Below, piece after piece: positions 34,450-41,534 of a DNA stretch of 41,534 nucleotides (the stretch's first letter is position 1; each line of letters starts with the position of its first letter). Position numbers and translations under genes: made by a program. The notes beneath the pieces are model-generated. The model did not search any database. It worked only from the letters and a program-made list of their open reading frames with translations, and was not told the origin of the DNA. The stretch is from contig JAGHUD010000030.1 of assembly GCA_018065005.1 (NCBI GenBank), positions 1-41,534 of the forward strand. Direction: 5' to 3'. This DNA is from Candidatus Physcousia equi. GTDB lineage: Bacteria; Bacteroidota; Bacteroidia; Bacteroidales; Bacteroidaceae.

Positions 34450-34512
34450 GCGTTCGCGTGAATGCAACGTGCACGCCACACCTGTAGCACACGCACACAC
34501 TGCACACTCATC

Positions 34513-34551
34513 ACGCACAGGCTGCATTTCTATAACGCACAGGCTGCATTT
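34513..34551. repeat. 17-bp direct repeat in the DUF4294-porE gap
   Basis: ACGCACAGGCTGCATTT occurs at 34513-34529 and again at 34535-34551 (period 22). The whole 34450-34689 gap holds no gene. The segment 34450-34510 is rich in GCAC/CACA. No convincing terminator for the upstream DUF4294 gene was found. Confidence 0.85.
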
Positions 34552-34689
34552 TTATTGCCCCCTGCTGGCATTTCGACAGCAGAAAAGAGCCCTCTGCAAG
34601 CGCTCCCATGTGGGCGCCTTGCGACTCGTTCGGGTTTAGAGGTCACCATCTGACGCTTGGGCGAGACGCGCATGCTCGTCGGGCAAGAA

Positions 34690-35484
34690 CTATTTGATCT
34701 GCCCCGTTTCTAACTGCAGCACGATGCGCTCCACCAGTTTGTCGTCGCCATCAGGGTCGTAAGACCTCTTCAGGCTTGCCCCGAAGGTCCATGCGAACAC
34801 CTGATAGAAAGCAGCGCGTGCCGGTCCCAGGAATGCCTTCACAATCTCGTATGATGACTGTTTGCATTCTCTGTCGACGAGTTTGATGAGCAGTTTTCCC
34901 TGCGAGAACGTGAGTTTTTTCATTTCCGGTGTAAACTGCTTCTTCAGGTCGTTCTCCACCGCCTTGATGTGGTCATCCTTGCTCTTCTCATCCGGCAGCA
35001 TCTCCAGCACCTCATATGTCTCGCTGATGATGCGCTTGCATTTCTGTGCCAGGGGAAGCGTTTTCTTCACGTTGGCAAGAAGGCGGTTCCACTTCTGCTC
35101 ATATTTCTGACGTTCCTTCTCGCTCTTAAACTTTATTGGAGCAAAGACAGGCAGTTCGGGCATCAGATAGACCCACATCTCCTCTCCCTGATAGATTTCC
35201 GGCTCTTTGTAGCGATAGAACTGCAGATGCACCAGACTCCCCGACTCCACCTCGTCGCGGCTCATCCTTCGTTCCATCATCTGATTGAGGTCGACGATCT
35301 CGCCATCTTGCCCCCGTGCAGGAGCAGGCAGAAGGAACAGCCACAACGCCCAGAGCGCAACAGAGAAGTGGCGCTCCCCTTTGTCTCTCAGGCAGGGAGT
35401 CTGAGGCTGGGAGGAGGGGCAATGCCTAGCCATCCGCGATGCGGGAAGGAGGGTTGTGCTGGTGCTTATGGGGATGTATGCCAT
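34690..35484 (-). CDS. DUF4294 family exported protein
   Basis: The 264-residue product matches my recollection of DUF4294, a Bacteroidota-specific family of unknown function. It has a hydrophobic export segment (FSVALWALWLFLLPAPARGQ, about 40-59) after a long polar N terminus. The mature part is highly charged and helical, with EKERQKYEQKWNRLLANVKK, then FTPEMKKLTFSQGKLLIKLVDRECKQSSYEIVKAF and a DPDGDDK segment near the end. ATG 35484 gives tight 16-nt spacing to trkH. ATG 35433 is an alternative that shortens the region before the export signal. It is last in radical SAM-trkH-DUF4294. Confidence 0.78.
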   Translation of the reverse strand: MAYIPISTSTTLLPASRMARHCPSSQPQTPCLRDKGERHFSVALWALWLFLLPAPARGQDGEIVDLNQMMERRMSRDEVESGSLVHLQFYRYKEPEIYQGEEMWVYLMPELPVFAPIKFKSEKERQKYEQKWNRLLANVKKTLPLAQKCKRIISETYEVLEMLPDEKSKDDHIKAVENDLKKQFTPEMKKLTFSQGKLLIKLVDRECKQSSYEIVKAFLGPARAAFYQVFAWTFGASLKRSYDPDGDDKLVERIVLQLETGQIK

Positions 35485-35500
35485 GAAGTGCGTTGTTTTT

Positions 35501-36985
35501 TTATCTCTCTTTCCAGAACGAGGGCATGAAGAGGAAGAGAACCGTGTAGATTTCCAGACGACCGACGAGCATGTAGAAGCTCATGAGCCACTTTGCCACG
35601 GGTTCCACATGCATGAAGTTGGAGGTGGGACCCACGGAGCCCGTGCCCGGTCCCACATTGCTGAGCATCGACACGCAGGAGCCGATGCTTGTGTCCACAT
35701 CAAGACCGGAGATGCTGAACACCACCATGCCACCCACCACGAGCAGCAGATACAGGAAGATGAAGGCCAGGGCACGACGCACGCGGTCGTCGCTCACCAC
35801 TTGCCCGCTCACGCGGATGCTGCGCACGGCGCGTGGATGGAGTTGCACGACGAACTCCTTGACGATGCTTTTGGCACAGATGAGAATGCGGATGATCTTG
35901 ATGCCGCCTGCCGTGCTTCCGGCACAGGCACCAATGCCCATGATGACCACCGTGGGCATCCAAAAGGCATCGCCCCACGCCACATAGTCGCAATACTCGC
36001 CTGCGAAGCCTGTGCTGGAGATGCAGGTGCTGACGTGGAAGAGTGCTGTGCGAAAGACTTCCTCGCCCTCTGCAGGCATGGTGCCCTGAGCCGATACGGG
36101 GAAGGGTGCATAGCTGAAGAGCAGAACGAAAGCCACCACAGAAAAGGCGACGATGCCAAAAAACGTGCGGAGTTCCTCGTTGCCCCAGAACGCCTTCGTG
36201 CGGCGGATGGTGAGGTAGTAGTAGAGCGAGAAGTTCACACTCGACGCCAGCATAAAGATGCTCGCCACATACTCCAGCGCCGAGCAGCCAAAGAACGAGA
36301 TACTCTTGTCGTGTGTGCTGAATCCACCCGTGGCGATGGTGGTGAAAGCATGGTTGACGGCATCGAAAACGCTCATGGGTGCAGTCAGCCAGTAAGCCAC
36401 AGCACAGGCGATTGTCAGGATGATATAGATGACGAGCAGGCGGCGCGCCGTGCTGCCAATCTTGGGCCGTAGGCGGTCGAGACTGATGCCCGTCACCTCT
36501 GCCGAGAAGACATTGCTGTTCTTCAGATCATAGACCGGAATGAGGGCAAAGGAGAACACCACAATGCCCAAACCGCCCATCCACTGCGTCAGCGAACGCC
36601 AAAAGAGAATGCCGTGGGGCATATCGTCCAGTCCGCTCAGCACAGTGGCTCCCGTGGTTGTGAACCCACTCATTGCCTCGAAGAAGGCACTTGCCGGGTC
36701 GAGTCCAAGGTAGAGTATGTAGGGCAACATGCCCACTGCCGAAAAGACCACCCACGAGAGTGCCACGATGAGGAAACTGTCGGCGCGTGTCATGCGCTTC
36801 TCTTCCGACCGGCCTACAAGCAGTTTCGCTGCACCGCCAATGACAAAGCAAGAGGCTGCCGTGACTGCCAACACCTGCCAGTCGTCTTCGCCCAGCGTGA
36901 AGTGATAGTAGAGCGAGACGAGCAAAGCGAGGCTGACAAATGCGCCCTCCAACATCAAGAGTATGCCGAATATGCTTTTCTTCAT
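35501..36985 (-). CDS. trkH: TrkH/KtrB-type potassium uptake protein
   Basis: TrkH is the membrane subunit of the Trk/Ktr K+ uptake systems, evolved from four membrane-pore-membrane repeats. The 494-residue product shows the four selectivity-filter segments in order: FTTTGATVL, FTTIATGGFST, STCISSTGFAG and LSNVGPGTGSVG, with hydrophobic helices on either side. The regulatory NAD-binding partner (TrkA/KtrA) is not in the window. The gene starts 10 nt after the radical SAM gene and is probably co-transcribed with it and DUF4294. Confidence 0.94.
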   Translation of the reverse strand: MKKSIFGILLMLEGAFVSLALLVSLYYHFTLGEDDWQVLAVTAASCFVIGGAAKLLVGRSEEKRMTRADSFLIVALSWVVFSAVGMLPYILYLGLDPASAFFEAMSGFTTTGATVLSGLDDMPHGILFWRSLTQWMGGLGIVVFSFALIPVYDLKNSNVFSAEVTGISLDRLRPKIGSTARRLLVIYIILTIACAVAYWLTAPMSVFDAVNHAFTTIATGGFSTHDKSISFFGCSALEYVASIFMLASSVNFSLYYYLTIRRTKAFWGNEELRTFFGIVAFSVVAFVLLFSYAPFPVSAQGTMPAEGEEVFRTALFHVSTCISSTGFAGEYCDYVAWGDAFWMPTVVIMGIGACAGSTAGGIKIIRILICAKSIVKEFVVQLHPRAVRSIRVSGQVVSDDRVRRALAFIFLYLLLVVGGMVVFSISGLDVDTSIGSCVSMLSNVGPGTGSVGPTSNFMHVEPVAKWLMSFYMLVGRLEIYTVLFLFMPSFWKER

Positions 36986-36995
36986 GGGGTCTTAA

Positions 36996-37772
36996 TTAGT
37001 AACTGGCAGAACACGGTATGCCCAGACTCCTCACCCTTGCGGCAATGGCATCCAACTGTTCGGGCGATGCCTTGCGCAGCAGCGGCGATGGTGTCTCACG
37101 GTCGATGGTGTAGATCATCACCTGGCGCGGACCTATGCGCTTCAGCGCATCGAGCCAGGGCTGCACGAAGTCGTCGCCCGTGTTGTCCACGTTCTGTCCG
37201 TCATGTTCGCCCGTCATGAACAGGGTTTGGATGATGGCGCGTTCGCCCATCTCCTCGAGCCATCTCAACTGCTCCTCCATATCGTAGTGACCACAGGGGC
37301 GATCGACCATGTTTATGTAGTCGGCAGACACGGTGTCGAGCTTCAGGATGGCATTGTCGAAGCGAAGCAATGCTTGTCTCACCTCTGCCCGGTCGATGCG
37401 TGTGGCATTGCTCAGCACGCTCAGCTTGGCATCAGGACACCAACGATCGCGCAAGCGAATGACGTCGTCAACGATGGCTGCAAAGTCGGGATGCACGGTG
37501 GGCTCACCGTTGCCGGCAAAGGTGAGCACGTCGGGACGTGGTCCCTCATCGTGCATCTCGCGCAACCGCTGCCCGAGTGCTTCTGCCACTTCCTGACGGG
37601 TGGGAAGGGGCTGATGGGCACGGTGTGTCTGGTTGTAGCCACACTCGCAGTAGACACAGTCAAAGGTGCACACTTTGCCATCACCTGGCAGCAGGTTGAT
37701 GCCCAACGAGACGCCCAGCCGGCGGCTGTGCACGGGGCCGAAAATGGGGGATGTATAGATGACGGTACTCAT
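36996..37772 (-). CDS. Radical SAM protein
   Basis: The 258-residue radical SAM enzyme has its SAM/[4Fe-4S] motif CX3CX2C at C35, C39 and C42 (CTFDCVYC). It then has TFAGNGEPTVHPDF (the GGE-like SAM-binding strand) and LSNATRIDR. The N terminus FGPVHSRRLGVSLGINL resembles the COG0731/wybutosine-like group of uncharacterised bacterial radical SAM proteins. Substrate unknown. It leads the operon with trkH and DUF4294. The TAAATTTG box ends only 8 nt before its ATG. Confidence 0.88.
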   Translation of the reverse strand: MSTVIYTSPIFGPVHSRRLGVSLGINLLPGDGKVCTFDCVYCECGYNQTHRAHQPLPTRQEVAEALGQRLREMHDEGPRPDVLTFAGNGEPTVHPDFAAIVDDVIRLRDRWCPDAKLSVLSNATRIDRAEVRQALLRFDNAILKLDTVSADYINMVDRPCGHYDMEEQLRWLEEMGERAIIQTLFMTGEHDGQNVDNTGDDFVQPWLDALKRIGPRQVMIYTIDRETPSPLLRKASPEQLDAIAARVRSLGIPCSASY

Positions 37773-37780
37773 TTCGGTTG

Positions 37781-37788
37781 CAAATTTA
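37781..37788 (-). promoter_or_regulatory. -7 box of radical SAM-trkH operon
   Basis: TAAATTTG on the minus strand (37788-37781) lies 8 nt before the ATG. No -33 match is found at normal spacing; instead a CGCGCGCG block (37805-37813) and an AT block occupy that area. If it is used, the mRNA would be essentially leaderless. Confidence 0.5.
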
Positions 37789-37860
37789 CCGATTATTATG
37801 ATATGCGCGCGCGATTTGACATAACTTTATCTTCGTTTTTTCGTTTTTTTTGCTTTTTCC

Positions 37861-37891
37861 TTGTATCTTCTTGCCAATTTGCCTAATTTTG
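37861..37891 (+). promoter_or_regulatory. Promoter of the fRMsr gene
   Basis: TTG at 37861-37863 and TAATTTTG at 37884-37891 have a 20-nt spacer. The ATG is 46 nt further. Confidence 0.7.
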
Positions 37892-37937
37892 CCTTGCAAA
37901 CCATCACATAAAAAACCCCTAACACCTGCATCATACC

Positions 37938-38426
37938 ATGGCAGAGGAACTGCACATAGCCAGCGGCAGCAAAGAAGAGCGCTACGCCCTCCTGTTGCCT
38001 CAGATTCAGTCGGTCATCGAAGACGAAGACGACACCATTGCCAACATGGCGAACGTGGCTTCCATACTCCACGAGACCTTCGGCTTCTGGTGGACGGGAT
38101 TCTATCGTGTCGTCGACAACGAACTCGTGCTCGGACCCTTTCAGGGACCACTCGCCTGCACACGCATCCGCAAGGGTCGAGGCGTGTGCGGCACGGCATG
38201 GGCTGAAGCGCGCACCCAGGTGGTGCCCGACGTAGAATGCTTCCCTGGCCACATCGCCTGCTCGTCGCGCTCGCGCAGCGAAATCGTGGTGCCCATCAAG
38301 CACGGAGAGCAAGTTGTGGCTGTGCTCGACATCGACAGCGAGCAACTTGCCACCTTCGACAACACCGACCGCCAATGGCTCGAACGCCTCGCTGCCCTCC
38401 TGGCTGACAAGCAACTGGGCAAGTGA
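37938..38426 (+). CDS. msrC: Free methionine-(R)-sulfoxide reductase (GAF domain)
   Basis: fRMsr reduces free L-methionine-(R)-sulfoxide with thioredoxin as reductant. The 162-residue single-GAF protein has the family motifs FWWTGFYRV and LGPFQGPLACTRI. Its catalytic and resolving cysteines are C74, C84 and C108. Their 10 and 24-residue spacing equals that of the E. coli enzyme (C84, C94, C118). The expected SRSEIVVP segment follows. It is transcribed divergently from the radical SAM operon. Confidence 0.93.
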   Translation: MAEELHIASGSKEERYALLLPQIQSVIEDEDDTIANMANVASILHETFGFWWTGFYRVVDNELVLGPFQGPLACTRIRKGRGVCGTAWAEARTQVVPDVECFPGHIACSSRSRSEIVVPIKHGEQVVAVLDIDSEQLATFDNTDRQWLERLAALLADKQLGK

Positions 38427-38497
38427 CAACTGCCTCTGCTCTTCCAGAGCAAGACAGAGACGCTCAAAAGTAAAAAAAAGAACAGAACCCCGAAACC

Positions 38498-39793
38498 ATG
38501 CCGAATCAAGTCTACATCATCGGAGCAGGAGCTGCAGGATGCTTTTGCGCCATTGCCCTCAAAAGGATGAATGCCCACATGGAAGTTACCGTGGTGGAGC
38601 GGGGCACACGCCCCCTGCGCAAGCTTGCCATCACGGGTGGTGGGCGCTGCAACCTCACCAACAGCTTCAGCGAGGTGCGCAGCCTCAAACAGGTCTACCC
38701 GCGCGGCGAGAAACTGATGAAGCGACTCCTAAAGGAGTTTTCGCAGCACGACACGATGGCGTGGTTCGAAAACGAGGGCATCCCCCTCACCACCCAACCC
38801 GACCAATGCGTCTTTCCCCGTTCGCAGGATGCCATGCAGATTGTGGACACCCTGCAGATACTGATGCGGCGCGCGGGCGTCAAGGTGGTGTGCAACTGCG
38901 ATGCCTTTGCCAAAGGTTCAATGCAGCAAATCACGGGCAGGAACAGCGACGAAGCATTCGTCACTGCCTGGCTGAAAGAACAAGCTGAGCACTTGACAAC
39001 AGGACAAGTAGAAGACAGACCTTCGACACAACAGACGGCACTCGTCATAGCTACAGGAACGCCCCATTCCGACACGCTGCGGCTCTTCTTTGCCCCTTAC
39101 GGCATCAAGGTGACCCCCACCCTGCCCTCACTCTTCACCTTCTGCCTGGGCGACGAGGCACTGCATGCCCTCATGGGCACCGTGGTGGAGCACGTCGTCG
39201 TGCGGCTCACCGGCACGAAGTGGCAGGCGGAGGGTGCACTGCTCATCACGCATTGGGGCTTCTCGGGCCCTGCCATCCTGCGCCTCTCCTCCTATGCTGC
39301 AGTGCACCTTGCCTCTTCTGACTATCAAGCGGAACTTGCCGTCAACTGGTTGGGCGGGGCGCGCGAAGACGAGGCTGCCGACCTGCTGCAGCATCTGGCT
39401 GCTGCCTATCCGCAGCGTCTGCTCGCCAACCAGCACCCACCACAACTGATGCAACGCCACTGGGTCTATCTCTTGCAGAAGGCAGGACTGTCACCGCAAA
39501 AACGTTGGCAGGAACTCGGACCGAAGCAGACAGCACGTCTGGCTTCTCTGATTTGCTGCGACCTCTACAAGGTGACGGGGCGTGGCGAGAACAAAGAGGA
39601 GTTCGTCACCTGTGGGGGCATCGCACTCGACAACCTCAACCCCTCGACACTCGAGTGCCGCCACCTGCCTCATCTCTACTTCGCTGGCGAGGTGTGCGAC
39701 GTGGATGCCGTGACCGGAGGCTTCAACCTGCAAGCGGCGTGGACGATGGGCTACGTCGTGGCTCGGAGCATTGCCCAACTGCCTGCTTCATGA
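38498..39793 (+). CDS. HI0933/YhiN family flavoprotein
   Basis: The 431-residue FAD-dependent protein belongs to the HI0933 family (aminoacetone oxidase-like, physiological role unclear). It has the dinucleotide-binding start VYIIGAGAAGCFCAIAL, the family motif RKLAITGGGRCNLTN (about 41-55), FENEGIPLTTQPDQCVFPRSQ and HWGFSGPAILRLS. The C-terminal FAD motif is YFAGEVCDVDAVTGGFNLQAAW. It follows the fRMsr gene by 71 nt, a gap that contains a small 6-bp hairpin at 38437-38451 without a T tract. Confidence 0.92.
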   Translation: MPNQVYIIGAGAAGCFCAIALKRMNAHMEVTVVERGTRPLRKLAITGGGRCNLTNSFSEVRSLKQVYPRGEKLMKRLLKEFSQHDTMAWFENEGIPLTTQPDQCVFPRSQDAMQIVDTLQILMRRAGVKVVCNCDAFAKGSMQQITGRNSDEAFVTAWLKEQAEHLTTGQVEDRPSTQQTALVIATGTPHSDTLRLFFAPYGIKVTPTLPSLFTFCLGDEALHALMGTVVEHVVVRLTGTKWQAEGALLITHWGFSGPAILRLSSYAAVHLASSDYQAELAVNWLGGAREDEAADLLQHLAAAYPQRLLANQHPPQLMQRHWVYLLQKAGLSPQKRWQELGPKQTARLASLICCDLYKVTGRGENKEEFVTCGGIALDNLNPSTLECRHLPHLYFAGEVCDVDAVTGGFNLQAAWTMGYVVARSIAQLPAS

Positions 39794-40041
39794 CCAGCCA
39801 CTTCATGAGAGATGCTGAGTGCATACAGACAGGCTCGATGACAGTCGAACCTTCTCAAGCAATCACGAAACTTCCAAAATCAATAATAGATCAGATAACA
39901 CTGCTGAAGTCAAGAGGTCATGCCAATTCTTGTTAAAGTTTGTACAAAAAGCATCTAAAGCTGAAGATATTTGAAGAAAAATCAGTACCTTTGCCGACAA
40001 AGGTCGGCTACAAAGGCAAAAGCCACATCTCACGGATAAAA
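39794..40041. other. Spacer before the AAA-ATPase gene with -7 box and hairpin
   Basis: These 248 nt hold no gene. TACCTTTG at 39986-39993 matches the -7 consensus, though no -33 partner is seen. Immediately after, GCCGAC (39993-39998) and GTCGGC (40003-40008) form a perfect 6-bp hairpin with an AAAG loop at the predicted transcript start. Base composition shifts to AT-rich here. Confidence 0.55.
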
Positions 40042-41534
40042 ATGAGCAAATTCAGATACCCAGTAGATACAGACCAGTTCCAGAAAATAAGGGAACAAGG
40101 TAAAGTATATGTTGACAAGACGGATATGATGTACGATCTTGCCAATAATTATGACTATGTTTTTCTGGCTCGTCCTCGCCGATTTGGTAAGTCTCTTCTT
40201 TGCAACACCTTTAAGGCTTATTTCAAAGGACAGAAGGAATTGTTCGAAGGACTGAAGGTGATGGAGTTGGAGAAGCAGTGGACAAAGTTCCCTGTGCTGC
40301 ATTTTGACATGAGTGTATTGAAGAACTGCAGCATACCGGAGGCTAAGTCGAATCTTGAACAACAGTTGCGCCATTACGAGGCATTGTATGGTAATGACCC
40401 GTTGTCAATAACATTAGGTGCACGTTTCACCGATCTGATTCATAACGCCAACAAACAGACAGGAGAAAAGACTGTTATAATCCTTGATGAATATGATGCG
40501 CCTATCATGCGTCTGCTCTATAGTGAAGAGTTGGAGGCTATGCGAACCATGTTGCGTGGATTCTATCAGGTAATAAAAAAGGAGGGAGCCTATCTTCGCT
40601 TTGTATTCATAACTGGTGTTACCAAGTTTTCACAGCTAAGTATATTCTCTGAGCTGAACAATCTTAATCAGATATCCATGGATGATGATTATTCGGGAAT
40701 CTGTGGTATCACACAAGAAGAACTTGACACCACACTCCGCCCCTGTATTGAGGAATATGCCGAGGCTATTGGCATCACTACCGACGAAGCTTACGCACTG
40801 TTGAAGAAGAACTATGATGGTTATCATTTTTCACCCAAAAGCAAAGATGTGTACGCACCATTCAGTCTTTTGAAGGCTTTAGATAAGAAATCTACCGATC
40901 ATTATTGGTTTGAGTCAGGAACCTCTAAGTCACTGATAGATCACTTACAGCATCATCCAGCGTTCAATCCACTTGACTTTGACGGAGCAGAGCTGTCTAT
41001 CAATGCTTTTAATGTGCCATGCGAAAAGTCAAGTACACCAATTCCTTTGCTATACCAAAGTGGGTATCTTACAATAGCCTCGTATGACAAGGAACTGGAT
41101 TCTTACACACTCCATTTCCCTAATTATGAAGTAAGGCGGGGCATGATTGAGAGTCTGACCAATTATCTGATGGACGCAGACGACCTGGAACGTGATGCTG
41201 CAGTTCTGGCAATGGCACGAGCTATAAAGAATGCTGATTTATCTACAGCATTGATAGGGCTGCGTTCATGGAGTGCCAGCCTTCCATACGATATTATCAC
41301 AAAAAAGGAGTGGATGGCAAAAAAAACGCGTGAAGCGTTTTATAAACTTATCCTCTATGCTGTCTTCTCGCTTCTTAACAGTAAAGTCGATACCGAAGTC
41401 AAGAGCATACTCGGTCGTGCCGATGTAGTGATCAAGACCAAGACAGACATCTTTGTGCTGGAACTGAAGGTGGATGACACTGTAGAGAATGCATTGGCTC
41501 AGATTGATGACAAGGGATATGCTATTCCTTATGA
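40042..41534 (+). CDS. AAA-ATPase-like / PD-(D/E)XK protein, 3' end outside window
   Basis: The open frame begins at ATG 40042 (MSKFRYPVDTDQFQKIREQG) and runs 497 codons to the window edge without a stop. It matches the 'predicted AAA-ATPase' plus DUF1703 architecture abundant in Bacteroidota. The P-loop-like motif is ARPRRFGKS (43-51, K50). Walker B is VIILDEYDAP (D149, E150). A sensor-like segment FVITGVTKF-type follows around 195 (FVFITGVTKFSQ). The C-terminal nuclease-like core has D461 and E474-L-K476 (FVLELKVD). These proteins are often multicopy and may be mobile or defence-related, but their role is unproven. Lower GC and ordinary codon bias differ from the neighbours, suggesting later acquisition. 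Confidence 0.88.
   Translation, partial: MSKFRYPVDTDQFQKIREQGKVYVDKTDMMYDLANNYDYVFLARPRRFGKSLLCNTFKAYFKGQKELFEGLKVMELEKQWTKFPVLHFDMSVLKNCSIPEAKSNLEQQLRHYEALYGNDPLSITLGARFTDLIHNANKQTGEKTVIILDEYDAPIMRLLYSEELEAMRTMLRGFYQVIKKEGAYLRFVFITGVTKFSQLSIFSELNNLNQISMDDDYSGICGITQEELDTTLRPCIEEYAEAIGITTDEAYALLKKNYDGYHFSPKSKDVYAPFSLLKALDKKSTDHYWFESGTSKSLIDHLQHHPAFNPLDFDGAELSINAFNVPCEKSSTPIPLLYQSGYLTIASYDKELDSYTLHFPNYEVRRGMIESLTNYLMDADDLERDAAVLAMARAIKNADLSTALIGLRSWSASLPYDIITKKEWMAKKTREAFYKLILYAVFSLLNSKVDTEVKSILGRADVVIKTKTDIFVLELKVDDTVENALAQIDDKGYAIPY

Noticed and set aside
38437..38451. Terminator between the fRMsr gene and the flavoprotein gene
   Set aside because: The 6-bp stem is not followed by a T tract.

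Overview
The window is chromosomal DNA from a Bacteroidota bacterium, most likely a moderately GC-rich member of the Bacteroidales (Prevotellaceae-like). Three signs support this. Several promoters match the Bacteroidota form (TTTG about 20 nt upstream of TAnnTTTG). Shine-Dalgarno sequences are largely absent. The gene content includes type IX secretion (T9SS) proteins PorW, PorX, PorQ and PorE, a Bacteroidota-style TonB/ExbB/ExbD/ExbD locus, a DUF2723 membrane protein and DUF4294. No phage, transposase, CRISPR array or rRNA was seen. Apart from the last 1.5 kb the window reads as core chromosome.

Layout from left to right: greA-hit with a structured leader; tRNA-Pro(GGG) on the minus strand, divergent from aroA; a small conserved gene; porW-porX-tsaE; a secreted alpha/beta hydrolase; a DUF1573 protein and meaB, whose 3' end overlaps ispH; the minus-strand unit porQ-cmk-ispH; tonB; a polyprenyl synthase with tatD; tRNA-Ser(GGA); exbB-(4-TM protein)-exbD-exbD; folA; minus-strand prmC-recX-comF, with ribD divergent from prmC; minus-strand DUF2723-polysaccharide deacetylase-queG; minus-strand porE-thyA-rRNA m5C methyltransferase; minus-strand radical SAM-trkH-DUF4294; plus-strand fRMsr and a HI0933-type flavoprotein; and finally an AAA-ATPase/PD-(D/E)XK protein that runs off the window.

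Functional themes: the four Por proteins cover the regulator (PorX), an essential lipoprotein (PorW), an outer-membrane beta-barrel (PorQ) and a peptidoglycan-binding lipoprotein (PorE) of the T9SS. The TonB locus energises outer-membrane transport. Around them sit housekeeping genes for folate/thymidylate, shikimate, isoprenoid, riboflavin, queuosine and t6A metabolism.

The least expected features are: an in-frame 21-bp minisatellite in queG just before its iron-sulfur domain; a near-identical ACGCG-NN-TTATATATAA element in front of both porW and porE; interleaved divergent promoters between tRNA-Pro and aroA; a 19-bp tandem duplication across the porW stop codon; a 54-bp convergent overlap of meaB and ispH; and a terminator-like hairpin in the greA leader. 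No wholly new multi-gene system could be supported.
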